This document shows positions 8,089-15,776 of a stretch of DNA of 35,937 nt, one piece after another (the stretch's first letter is position 1; every line of letters starts with the position of its first letter). The DNA is from Ga0074130 sp035565355 (GTDB lineage: Bacteria; Pseudomonadota; Gammaproteobacteria; Burkholderiales; Rhodocyclaceae), in assembly GCA_035565355.1 (NCBI GenBank), contig DATMSM010000028.1, positions 1 through 35,937 of the forward strand, given 5' to 3'. The notes below the pieces were generated by a model that was given only the letters and a program-made list of their open reading frames with translations, was not told where the DNA came from and searched no databases. The position numbers and the translations under genes were made by a program.

Positions 8089-8943
8089 GGCGGGTTGGCG
8101 CTGCAGCATGGTCAGCAGGCTGGCCAGTCGGTCGCGCATTTCGCGGCGATCGACGATCTGGTCGATGGCGCCCTTCTCCATCAGGAACTCGGAACGCTGG
8201 AAGCCGTCCGGCAGCTTCTCGCGCACGGTCTGCTCGATCACGCGCGGGCCGGCAAAACCGATCAGGGCGCCCGGCTCGGCCAACACCACGTCGGAGACGA
8301 AGGCGAAGCTGGCGGACACGCCGCCCATGGTCGGGTCGGTCAGCACGGTGATGAAAGGTAGCTGGTGCGCAGCGAGTTGAGTGGCGGCGGAACAGGTCTT
8401 GGCCATCTGCATCAGCGAGAACAGGCCTTCCTGCATGCGGGCGCCGCCCGACGAGGTAAAACAGACGAAGGGGCACTGAGCCTCGATGGCGGCACGCACG
8501 CCGCGGACGAAGCGCTCACCGACGACCGAGCCCATGGAGCCGCCCATGAAGTCGAACTCAAAGGCGGCGACAACCAGCGGCACACTCTTGATCGAGCCTT
8601 GCATGACAACCAGCGCATCCGCCTCGCCGGTATCTTCATGTGCGGCAAGAATGCGATCCGGATAGCGCTTGCTGTCCTTGAACTTGAGGATATCGGTCGG
8701 CAGCACTTCGGAGCCGATTTCGTAGCGACCCTCTTCGTCCAGCAGCGCATCCAGGCGCGCCCGCGCCTTCATGCGGTGGTGGTGGCTGCACTTGGGGCAG
8801 ACGCCCTGATTGCCTTCCAGATCGGTGCTGTACAGGACAGCTTCGCAGGACGGGCACTTGCACCACAGGCCCTCGGGGATAGACTTTTTGACCCCTTCGA
8901 CGCGTTTGATCTTCGGGGGCAGCAGTTTCTGAATCCAGCTCAT
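8077..8943 (-). CDS. accD: Acetyl-CoA carboxylase carboxyltransferase subunit beta
   Basis: 288 residues. The N-terminal zinc ribbon is C30-x2-C33 and C49-x2-C52, preceded by an extra C28. The carboxyltransferase core includes FEFDFMGGSMGSVVGE, SSGGARMQEG, TDPTMGGVSASFA and IGFAGPRVIEQTV. With AccA (not in this window) it forms the alpha2beta2 complex that transfers CO2 from carboxybiotin to acetyl-CoA, giving malonyl-CoA. The last three codons and the TGA lie inside the palindromic repeat, so the C-terminus ...VSP is set by that element. It has its own predicted promoter and begins the accD-folC-dedD-cvpA-purF unit. Confidence 0.96.
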   Translation of the reverse strand: MSWIQKLLPPKIKRVEGVKKSIPEGLWCKCPSCEAVLYSTDLEGNQGVCPKCSHHHRMKARARLDALLDEEGRYEIGSEVLPTDILKFKDSKRYPDRILAAHEDTGEADALVVMQGSIKSVPLVVAAFEFDFMGGSMGSVVGERFVRGVRAAIEAQCPFVCFTSSGGARMQEGLFSLMQMAKTCSAATQLAAHQLPFITVLTDPTMGGVSASFAFVSDVVLAEPGALIGFAGPRVIEQTVREKLPDGFQRSEFLMEKGAIDQIVDRREMRDRLASLLTMLQRQPAVSP

Positions 8944-9038
8944 TTCTTCTCCTCAGGGGCACTACCGCAAGGCCCGCCCCCGGTATGGGTGTCACGAACA
9001 TCAGCCATCTGGCAAGCAATGGTCGTCAAGCGGGCGCC

Positions 9039-9068
9039 ATTTTACCTGCTTTTGGGTTTTCTTATCAA
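9039..9068 (-). promoter_or_regulatory. Sigma-70-type promoter for accD
   Basis: On the minus strand: -35 TTGATA (9068 to 9063), an 18-base spacer, and -10 TAAAAT (9044 to 9039). The start point would be near 9032, giving a leader of about 90 nt before accD. It stands in the 189-bp trpA-accD gap, the widest gap in this part of the minus-strand run. Confidence 0.6.
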
Positions 9069-9132
9069 ATTCTTACCGACCAGGCAGCCTGACGACAAGT
9101 GCAGTCATTTCTGCCCGCCGGGACGTCACAGC

Positions 9133-9936
9133 CTATTTTTCGTCCAGGGCCGCGCGTATGGTCCGCAGGAAGGTGCGCACATTGAGCGGGGCATCCTTGG
9201 GCTCGGAGCGTTCAATTTCCTCGATGATGCGGCTGCCTATCACCACCGCATCGGCCACGGCAGCAATCTTCTTGGCGCTGTCGGCATCGCGGATTCCGAA
9301 GCCTACGCCCACCGGCATGCCGACGATCTTCTGAATTTCGGGGATGCGGCGGGCCACTTCATCCAGATCAAGGTTGCCCGAACCGGTCACACCCTTGAGC
9401 GAGACGTAATAGATATAGCCGCCACCGATTTCGGCAACCTGTTTGAAGCGCGATTCCGGCGAGGTCGGCGCCAGCAGGAAGATAGGACAGAGATCGTGGG
9501 CCTTCATCAGTTGGGAGAAGCCCGCACACTCCTCGGGCGGGTAGTCGACGACCAGCACGCCGTCCACGCCCGCTTCCTTGGCAGCCTTGACGAAGGCCTC
9601 CTGCCCCATCGCCTCGATCGGGTTGGCATAGCCCATCAGAACCACTGCAGTGTCGTCGTTGATCTGGCGGAACTTGGCGACTGTGTCGAGCACCTTCTGC
9701 AGCGTCATCCCGGCTGCCAGCGCACGCTCAGAAGCGCGCTGAATCGTCGGCCCGTCAGCCATGGGGTCGGAGAAGGGAACACCCAGCTCGATGATGTCGG
9801 CGCCGCCGGCCACCAACGCATGCATCATCGGCAGCGTGGCTTCGGGATTCGGGTCACCGGCCGTGATAAACGGAATCAGCGCCTTGCGGCCGCCGTGTGA
9901 CTTGAGAAGATTAAAGCGTGCATCAATACGATTCAT
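9133..9936 (-). CDS. trpA: Tryptophan synthase alpha chain
   Basis: 267 residues, a TIM barrel with both catalytic residues in place: E50 in IIELGVPFSDP and D61 in MADGPTIQ. The phosphate-binding GVGFGI and the mobile loop with GVTGSG are also visible. It cleaves indole-3-glycerol phosphate to indole, which passes through the tunnel to TrpB. It follows trpB by 114 bases, a wider gap than usual for this tightly associated pair, and that gap holds a GC hairpin. It ends in TAG. Confidence 0.97.
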   Translation of the reverse strand: MNRIDARFNLLKSHGGRKALIPFITAGDPNPEATLPMMHALVAGGADIIELGVPFSDPMADGPTIQRASERALAAGMTLQKVLDTVAKFRQINDDTAVVLMGYANPIEAMGQEAFVKAAKEAGVDGVLVVDYPPEECAGFSQLMKAHDLCPIFLLAPTSPESRFKQVAEIGGGYIYYVSLKGVTGSGNLDLDEVARRIPEIQKIVGMPVGVGFGIRDADSAKKIAAVADAVVIGSRIIEEIERSEPKDAPLNVRTFLRTIRAALDEK

Positions 9937-9988
9937 GTCAAATCCTCAAACCAGGCCCATGAACAATTTCAGAGGGGCGGGAAAATCC

Positions 9989-10012
9989 AAAGGGGGCGGT
10001 CAGCCCCCCTTT
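9989..10012. terminator. Hairpin between trpB and trpA, possible partial terminator or processing site
   Basis: AAAGGGGGC (9989-9997) pairs with GCCCCCCTTT (10003-10012) with one bulged C and the loop GGTCA. On the minus strand, the direction of trp transcription, the stem is followed by TTTGGATTTTCC, a weak U-tract. It could reduce readthrough into trpA, protect upstream mRNA, or do neither. Confidence 0.35.
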
Positions 10013-10050
10013 TGCGTTCAAACCGAAGCATCAAGTGCTGATGCACAACA

Positions 10051-11253
10051 TCAGAACTTGATGCCCGAAGCCTCGGCAACCGTATGCATGTCCTTGTCGC
10101 CGCGGCCTGACAGGTTGACCAGCAACACCTTGTCCTTGCCCAGCGTCGGTGCCAGCTTGGCGGCATGCGCCAGCGCATGCGAGGACTCGAGCGCCGGAAT
10201 GATGCCCTCGAAGCGACACAGGTCATGGAAGGCCTGCAGGGCTTCCTGGTCAGTGATGGTGGCGTATTCAGCGCGCAGCGAGTCCTTGAGCCAGGCGTGC
10301 TCCGGGCCGACACCGGGGTAGTCGAGACCAGCAGAGACCGAGTGGGTCTCGGTGATCTGCCCATCCGCGTTCTGCAGCAGATAGGTGCGGTTGCCATGCA
10401 GCACGCCGGGGCGACCCAAGGTCAGCGAGGCAGAATGCTTGTCGGTTTCGATACCGTGACCCGCTGCCTCGACACCGATCAGCTTGACGCCGGGCACGTC
10501 GATGTAGGGATAAAAAATGCCCATGGCATTGGAGCCGCCGCCCACGCAGGCGATCACGGCATCCGGCTGACGACCGACATGCTCGGGCATCTGCACCTTG
10601 CACTCGTCGCCAATCACGGCTTGGAAGTCGCGCACCATCATCGGGTAAGGATGCGGGCCGGCAACGGTGCCGATGATGTAGAAGGTATTGCCGACATTGG
10701 TCACCCAGTCGCGCATGGCTTCGTTGAGCGCATCCTTGAGCGTCTTGGAGCCCGACTCGACCGGCACCACGGTGGCGCCGAGCAACTTCATGCGATACAC
10801 ATTGGCAGCCTGACGCTTGACGTCCTCGCTGCCCATGTACACCACGCATTCCATGCCGTAGCGCGCAGCGACGGTGGCGGTGGCCACGCCGTGCTGGCCG
10901 GCACCGGTTTCGGCGATCACACGCGGCTTGCCCATGCGGCGGGCCAGCAGGGCCTGGCCGATGCAGTTGTTCACCTTGTGCGCGCCGGTGTGGTTGAGGT
11001 CTTCGCGCTTGAGATAAATCTGTGCGCCGCCGAGCAGCTCGGACCAGCGCTTGGCGTGATAAATGGGGCTTGGGCGACCGACGTAGTGCTTAAGCTCGTA
11101 CTCGAACTCAGCCTGGAAGCTCGGATCCTTCTGCGCGGCAGCATACGCCTCGCTCAGCTCCTGCAGGGCCGGCATCAGGGTTTCGGCAACGAAGATACCG
11201 CCATACGGGCCGAAGTGGCCCTTCACATCCGGAAACGCGTACTTTTCAGACAT
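10051..11253 (-). CDS. trpB: Tryptophan synthase beta chain
   Basis: 400 residues, the TrpB1 length. The PLP lysine is K93 in LNHTGAHKVNN, the catalytic ETGAGQHG lies near residue 115, and the phosphate-binding loop is GGGSNA. The PLP enzyme joins indole and serine to make tryptophan in the alpha2beta2 complex. Its ATG lies inside the end of trpF (8-base overlap), so translation is probably coupled to trpF. Confidence 0.97.
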   Translation of the reverse strand: MSEKYAFPDVKGHFGPYGGIFVAETLMPALQELSEAYAAAQKDPSFQAEFEYELKHYVGRPSPIYHAKRWSELLGGAQIYLKREDLNHTGAHKVNNCIGQALLARRMGKPRVIAETGAGQHGVATATVAARYGMECVVYMGSEDVKRQAANVYRMKLLGATVVPVESGSKTLKDALNEAMRDWVTNVGNTFYIIGTVAGPHPYPMMVRDFQAVIGDECKVQMPEHVGRQPDAVIACVGGGSNAMGIFYPYIDVPGVKLIGVEAAGHGIETDKHSASLTLGRPGVLHGNRTYLLQNADGQITETHSVSAGLDYPGVGPEHAWLKDSLRAEYATITDQEALQAFHDLCRFEGIIPALESSHALAHAAKLAPTLGKDKVLLVNLSGRGDKDMHTVAEASGIKF

Positions 11254-11869
11254 CGGCTTCTTTAACTCCAGCGATAAACGCAGTGATCTTGGCAGCGTCC
11301 TTGACGCCCTTGCTCAGTTCGACGCCGCTGCTCACGTCAACACCGGCCGGGCGCACGACGCGCACGGCCTCGGTGACATTGTCCGGATTGAGACCGCCGG
11401 ACAGCACGATGGGCAAAGGCAGGGACTTGGGAATCAAGGACCAGTCGAAGGTTTGTCCGCCGCCGCCATAGCCTTCGACAAAGGCGTCGAGCAGAAGTGC
11501 CTGCGCCGACGGGAAACGGTTTGCGTATTCTAGCAAATCGAAGCCGGGCGCCATGCGCGCAGCCTTGAGATAAGGGCGTCCGAACTGCCTGCAAAAGGCT
11601 TCGTCCTCGTCACCGTGGAACTGCAGCAAGTCGAGCGGCACGGCATTCAGTACCGTCCGCACCTCCTCCTCAGTCGCATTGACGAAGAGACCGACCATGC
11701 AGACCGAAGGCGGCACCCAGCGCGCCAACTCACGCGCCTTGGCAAGGTTCACATAGCGCGGACTGGGTTTGTAGAACACCAGCCCGATCGCGTCGGCGCC
11801 GGCATCAATGGCATTGAGCAGGTCTTCCTTGCGGGTCAAACCGCAGATCTTGATAGCAGTACGGGACAT
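11246..11869 (-). CDS. trpF: Phosphoribosylanthranilate isomerase
   Basis: 207 residues. The general base is C9 in KICGLT and the general acid D128 in LLLDAF. Also visible are GLVFYKPSPRYV, LLQFHGDE, the phosphate loops LSGGLNPDNV and VDVSSGVE. It isomerises N-(5-phosphoribosyl)anthranilate to CdRP in tryptophan synthesis. It starts 2 bases after the truA stop and overlaps trpB at its end. The earlier genes trpE, trpG, trpD and trpC are not in this window, the usual split arrangement in this group. Confidence 0.96.
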   Translation of the reverse strand: MSRTAIKICGLTRKEDLLNAIDAGADAIGLVFYKPSPRYVNLAKARELARWVPPSVCMVGLFVNATEEEVRTVLNAVPLDLLQFHGDEDEAFCRQFGRPYLKAARMAPGFDLLEYANRFPSAQALLLDAFVEGYGGGGQTFDWSLIPKSLPLPIVLSGGLNPDNVTEAVRVVRPAGVDVSSGVELSKGVKDAAKITAFIAGVKEADV

Positions 11870-11871
11870 GA

Positions 11872-12666
11872 CTAGAGCAGCGTAAAAGGCAGAACAGCAG
11901 AACCCTCGATTTTACCTGCGAGAGCGAAGGCTGGGTCATAGTCGACGCCGGCGAAATAAAGGCCGGCGGCCGAGAAGGTCGGCGCCGCCACAGCGCGGCT
12001 GCGGCTGGCCAGCACCTCGGCGGCCCAGGCGGATGGGTGCGCACCCTTGCCGACATAGACCAAGGTTCCGACGAGATTCCTCACCATGTGATGCAGGAAG
12101 GCGCTGGCGTGAAAATCAAAGATAACCCAGTCACCGGCGCGGCGTACATCGGCGCGGTAGAGGGTTTTGACCGGACTCTTGGCCTGGCATTCGGCGGCGC
12201 GGAAGGCTGAGAAGTCATGCTCGCCCAGCCACAAGCGTGCGGCCGCCTGCATCGCTTCAACATCCAGCGGCACATGGTGCCAACCGGCATAGGCACTCCA
12301 CAGCGCCGGTCGCTGCGGGCGATTGAGCAGCACATAACGATAATGCCGGCCCTGCGCGGAAAAGCGCGCATGAAAATCCTCATTGACCGGCTGCGCCCAG
12401 CGTATCGCCACCGTAGTCGGCAGATTGGCATTGACGCCGCGCACCCAGGCCGTATCCGGTCGTTCGGCCTGCGTGTCGAAATGCGCGACCTGGCACAGCG
12501 CGTGGACACCGGCATCGGTGCGGCCGGCGCAATGCACGCGTAGCGGCTCCGCAGCGACCGTGGCCAGCGCGCTTTCCAGCACATCCTGCACGGTCTTGCC
12601 GTCGGGCTGAGACTGCCAGCCGTTGAAGGCGCTACCGTCGTATTCAATTCCTAATGCGTACCGCAT
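11872..12666 (-). CDS. truA: tRNA pseudouridine(38-40) synthase TruA
   Basis: 264 residues from the ATG at 12666. The protein begins MRYALGIEYDG, the usual TruA start, and has the catalytic aspartate D51 in GRTDAGVHA. Further TruA segments are NANLP, FHARFSA, RHYRYV and FLHHMVRNLVGTL. It converts U38, U39 and U40 of tRNA anticodon arms to pseudouridine. The start codon is buried in a 41-nt inverted repeat, has no Shine-Dalgarno sequence, and overlaps the stop of a 38-codon upstream frame as TAATG. An in-frame GTG at 12729 would give a 21-residue extension, but family members lack it. It leads the truA-trpF-trpB-trpA group. Confidence 0.95.
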   Translation of the reverse strand: MRYALGIEYDGSAFNGWQSQPDGKTVQDVLESALATVAAEPLRVHCAGRTDAGVHALCQVAHFDTQAERPDTAWVRGVNANLPTTVAIRWAQPVNEDFHARFSAQGRHYRYVLLNRPQRPALWSAYAGWHHVPLDVEAMQAAARLWLGEHDFSAFRAAECQAKSPVKTLYRADVRRAGDWVIFDFHASAFLHHMVRNLVGTLVYVGKGAHPSAWAAEVLASRSRAVAAPTFSAAGLYFAGVDYDPAFALAGKIEGSAVLPFTLL

Positions 12667-12680
12667 TAGAAATTGAATAC
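12640..12680 (-). promoter_or_regulatory. Inverted repeat spanning the truA start codon
   Basis: 19-base arms (12640-12658 and 12662-12680) match with one mismatch around a 3-nt spacer. In the mRNA this is a long stem pairing the last leader bases and the ATG (12666-12664) with codons 3-9 of truA. It would hide the start codon unless melted. Confidence 0.7.
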
Positions 12681-12782
12681 GGCAAGTGAATGTAAACCCG
12701 CCAAATCCCGGCAAGCCGGTATTTGGCACAGCTTGGCCTTGCTACGTAAGGCACAAAGAAAAAAACCGATCAGCTTGTTCAT
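12666..12782 (-). CDS. Candidate upstream ORF of truA (38 codons)
   Basis: A frame of 38 codons starts with ATG at 12782 (another in-frame ATG is at 12788) and ends with TAA, whose last A is the first base of the truA ATG (TAATG). The start is MNKLIGFFLCALRSK. There are seven Leu codons among 38, several of them rare types for a GC-rich genome (TTA twice, CTT twice, TTG once), and an FF pair. No Trp codon is present and no good Shine-Dalgarno sequence precedes it. A ribosome finishing here would open the hairpin over the truA start, so it could be a coupling frame. It could equally be chance in an AT-richer gap; I recognise no homologue. Confidence 0.3.
   Translation of the reverse strand: MNKLIGFFLCALRSKAKLCQIPACRDLAGLHSLAVFNF
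12701..12726 (-). promoter_or_regulatory. Second hairpin in the truA leader
   Basis: 12-base arms (12701-12712 and 12715-12726) pair with one mismatch around a 2-nt spacer. It lies 20 bases upstream of the start-codon hairpin and inside the 38-codon frame. No U-tract follows on either strand, so it is not a standard terminator. Confidence 0.55.
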
Positions 12783-12811
12783 CGCCATACCAACACAAAT
12801 TCATATCAGCA

Positions 12812-12846
12812 CAAAAGAAAAACGGCTACGACTTGCGTCGTAGCCG
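12812..12846 (-). terminator. Intrinsic terminator after fimV
   Basis: A perfect 10-bp stem (12823-12832 with 12837-12846) with loop TTGC on the plus strand. On the minus strand it is followed by TTTTTCTTTT. It sits 21 bases past the fimV stop and separates the leu-asd-fimV genes from truA-trpFBA. Confidence 0.88.
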
Positions 12847-12867
12847 CCGATGTTACGGCAGAACCGC

Positions 12868-15648
12868 TCAGAGGCCGAGCTGGGCGAGCTTGTTGCGCGC
12901 GGCTTCCTGCTGGGCGGCGGAACCTTCTGCAAGCACTTCCTGCAGCAGTTCGCGCATGCCTTCGGTATCGCCCATCTCCTCGTAAGCCTGCGCCAGTTCA
13001 AGCTTGGTACTAACTTCAGGGCTGTCCTCGCCACCTGCCGGAGCAGAGGTTTCAGCAGCGGCGGGCGTATCCAGATCCAGGCTGATATCGGAGAAGTTCG
13101 TCGCCGGTGCAATCGTGCCGGGAGCCGGCGCGCCGGCGGCAGGCGTGTCCAGATTGAAGTCGAAATCGACGCTGTTGCCCGCTGCGGCAGACGCCGCAGG
13201 TGCGCTGGCGGTGGACGTTGCCGGCAGATCCAGATCGAACTCGATATCCATGGCTGGGGCGGCGGGCGCCTCGGCCGGGCTGATCGACGGCACTTCAAGA
13301 TCCAGCGCTGCACCGCTGTCGGCAGCTTGCGTGGTACCCGCGCCCAGATCCAGGTCGAAGTCCAGCGTCACCGGCGCGGACTCGGGGACAGAAATCGAAG
13401 CCGGCTCATCGCCCAGGTCCAGATCGAAGCTCGGCCCCTCTTCCTCGACTACCGGCGCTGCAGCAACAGGCGCTGGCGCAACAGCAGGCATCACCACCGT
13501 ATCGGCCTTGGCCGGGTCCATGGCCGCCATCTTGGCAAGCTGTCCCGGCGGCATGATCACGGTACTGGTGCCGAAGGCGCCCATGGCGGCGGTATCGGTA
13601 TAGCCGGCTGCATCGCCGTACAGCGGGTTGTTCGGGTCAATGCCCTTGCCCAGAGCGGCGGCGCGCTCCCAGTTGGCGCCCGTGCCACCGGTCTGCTGCT
13701 TGAGATCCTTGGCCACTTCCTCGAAAGGCTTGATGCTCTTGCGTGCGGCATAGAGCTCCAGCAACTTGAGATGCACAGCCTGACGGCTCGGTTCGGCCTT
13801 GATGGCCTCGAGCAGGATTTCCTCGGCCTGGGCATCACGTCCGTAGGCCATATACACCTCTGCCTCGGCCACCGGGTCTACACCGGCCGTGCCTTCATTG
13901 CCGGTCAGGCTGGTCTGGCTGAAGCCGGACGCCAGCGAGACGTTATTAGTATCCACGCTCTGGCCGCCGGTGGTGCCGAAAACGGAGCTGGTCGAGCTCG
14001 GCTCGTCGAACTGGCTGCCGGTGTTCAGCTCTAGTTCCTTGCGGCGCTTGTATTCACGGAAGCCAAACAGGCCACCGATCGCGAGCAGACCCGCCAGGCC
14101 CAGGTAGACCAGATTGCCGAACTCCTCCATGAAGGTCGGCTCGGGCTCCGGCTCAGGAATGATCACGACCCGCTTCTTGGGCGGCGGTGCGGCTTCGGCC
14201 GGCTTTTCTGCCGGGGCTTCAGCCGCTTGCGGAGGTGCTGCCTCAGCCGGCGTTTCCTCGGGCTTGACCTCTGCCGGGGGCGCGACCACAGGCTCCAGCG
14301 GTGCGGTCTCGGCCTTGGGCGGCTCGACCGGCTTGAGCGGCTCCGCGGCGGCAGGTTCGGGCTTGGCCGGTTCAGGCTTGGCAGCCTCAGTCTTGGCGGC
14401 GAGCGCCTTCTTTTCTGCCTCGGCCAGGGCCAGGCTCTTGACCTCGTTCAGCTTCTTGAGATCGGCAACGTTCTTTTCCAGCGCGGCAACGCGTGCCTCG
14501 GCTTCCTTGAGGGACTTTTCCTTGGCGATCCTATCCTCTTCGGCAGCGGCGGCGGCCTTGGCGGCCTTGCCAGCGGCATCCTTGGCGCCGCCTTCGCTCT
14601 TGGACACTTCCAGCTTGTCCTTGCCGGCGACGGGCGCCGGTGCCTTGTCCTCGACCTTGGGCATGATCTTGCCGCTGGCGGCCTGCTCGGCTGGCGCCTC
14701 GGCGGCACTGCCTGCGGCAGCAGCTTCGGCGAGCTGCTTGCGGTAGGCATTGAAATTCTGAGCATGCAATGAAACGGTCTTGCGGGCATCGGCCTGGCTG
14801 ACGGCAGCAACAGCCTCGCGATCTGGAACATTCAGGATCTTGCCGGTGCGCAGACGATTGAGGTTATCGCCGATAAAGGCTTCACGGTTGCTGCTGTAGA
14901 GCGCAACCAGCATCTGGTCAAGGCTGACGCCCTCGGGTGCGGTTTCGGCGGCAATCTTGCCGAGAGTGTCGCCGCGCTTTACTTCGCGGGTCGCGCCACC
15001 CTCGCTCTTGGGCGCGGACTCAGGTGCGGGCTCCGCCTTAGGTGCGGGCTCCGCCTTAGGTGCGGGTGCCGGCTTGGGGGCGGGCTCGGCTGCAGGGGCA
15101 GCCGCCTTGGGGCTGGAAGCCGTCTTGGCAGTCTTGCCGCCCTTGGCGGGCTTGCTGGTCTCGGTCACGGCAGGCGCAGCCGAGGCGGTGATCGGCGTGG
15201 CGCCGGGGGTGACAACACTGGCACCCGTCGGGCGCGGCATTTCCACCGGGTCGAGCAGGAAGGTGTATTCGCGGGTCAGGCGGCCCGACGCCCAAGTCAG
15301 CTCGACCAGAATGTCCAGATAGGGCTCGTTGAGCGGACGGTCGGAACTCACGCGCACATAGGGCTGACCGTTAGCGCGCTTTTCGATACTCAGGTTCAGC
15401 GAGGAAACCGCCGCCGTGTAGTCCATGCCCTGCTGGCGGAACTGATCCTGGCTGGCAAGCTTGGCACTCAAGGAGCTCAACTCGTCCTTGGTCGCCATCA
15501 GCTCGATTTCGGCGCGCATGGGCTGACCCAGCGCCGAAAGTACTGTCAGCTTGCCGATGCCGGCGGCATTCGCAAACATGGGCACGCCCGCCAGGGCGCA
15601 GACCAGGACAGAGGCTTTCAGGGGGAATGTTCTATTTTTTTTGGGCAC
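12868..15648 (-). CDS. fimV: FimV-family type IV pilus assembly/polarity protein
   Basis: 926 residues from the GTG at 15648. Order: signal peptide ending near ANA-A; FimV N-terminal domain (GIGKLTVLSALGQPMRAEIEL); Ala/Pro/Lys-rich linker with a tandem repeat; LysM peptidoglycan-binding segment (VKRGDTLGKIA, about residue 220); a coiled-coil-like Glu/Lys/Ala stretch; a Pro/Glu linker; one transmembrane helix (about 508-528); then a cytoplasmic part with TPR-like helices, six acidic D-L-D motifs, and the C-terminal FimV domain (LELAQAYEEMGD to the end). FimV/HubP proteins organise type IV pilus secretin assembly and the cell pole. I chose GTG because GGGAGG stands 4 bases upstream; a TTG 12 codons earlier is open but has no ribosome site. 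Position after asd is the conserved one. Confidence 0.92.
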   Translation of the reverse strand: MPKKNRTFPLKASVLVCALAGVPMFANAAGIGKLTVLSALGQPMRAEIELMATKDELSSLSAKLASQDQFRQQGMDYTAAVSSLNLSIEKRANGQPYVRVSSDRPLNEPYLDILVELTWASGRLTREYTFLLDPVEMPRPTGASVVTPGATPITASAAPAVTETSKPAKGGKTAKTASSPKAAAPAAEPAPKPAPAPKAEPAPKAEPAPESAPKSEGGATREVKRGDTLGKIAAETAPEGVSLDQMLVALYSSNREAFIGDNLNRLRTGKILNVPDREAVAAVSQADARKTVSLHAQNFNAYRKQLAEAAAAGSAAEAPAEQAASGKIMPKVEDKAPAPVAGKDKLEVSKSEGGAKDAAGKAAKAAAAAEEDRIAKEKSLKEAEARVAALEKNVADLKKLNEVKSLALAEAEKKALAAKTEAAKPEPAKPEPAAAEPLKPVEPPKAETAPLEPVVAPPAEVKPEETPAEAAPPQAAEAPAEKPAEAAPPPKKRVVIIPEPEPEPTFMEEFGNLVYLGLAGLLAIGGLFGFREYKRRKELELNTGSQFDEPSSTSSVFGTTGGQSVDTNNVSLASGFSQTSLTGNEGTAGVDPVAEAEVYMAYGRDAQAEEILLEAIKAEPSRQAVHLKLLELYAARKSIKPFEEVAKDLKQQTGGTGANWERAAALGKGIDPNNPLYGDAAGYTDTAAMGAFGTSTVIMPPGQLAKMAAMDPAKADTVVMPAVAPAPVAAAPVVEEEGPSFDLDLGDEPASISVPESAPVTLDFDLDLGAGTTQAADSGAALDLEVPSISPAEAPAAPAMDIEFDLDLPATSTASAPAASAAAGNSVDFDFNLDTPAAGAPAPGTIAPATNFSDISLDLDTPAAAETSAPAGGEDSPEVSTKLELAQAYEEMGDTEGMRELLQEVLAEGSAAQQEAARNKLAQLGL
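15023..15068 (-). repeat. 18-bp tandem repeat inside fimV
   Basis: Two exact 18-bp copies (15023-15040 and 15041-15058) and a partial third copy. They encode Pro-Ala-Pro-Lys-Ala-Glu units in the periplasmic linker before the LysM segment. Such repeats change copy number easily by slippage and would change linker length without a frameshift. Confidence 0.8.
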
Positions 15649-15652
15649 AGCG

Positions 15653-15658
15653 CCTCCC
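15653..15658 (-). promoter_or_regulatory. Ribosome-binding site that sets the fimV start
   Basis: GGGAGG on the minus strand, 4 bases before the GTG at 15648. It is the only strong Shine-Dalgarno sequence near the 5' end of the fimV frame. Confidence 0.65.
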
Positions 15659-15776
15659 AGCAGGGAATCAATGATGGTTTTCAAAATAACATCATGGTTT
15701 TAGCCGCGCAAGCTAAACCCCCGCCTGAAATTCACCCCACAAGCTTACTTGAGGAGAATTCGCAACATATTCCCCC

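Noticed and set aside
15660..15720. Direct repeats of ATGGTTTT upstream of fimV as an operator
   Set aside because: Only 8 bases, in an AT-rich gap, with no symmetry; chance is likely.
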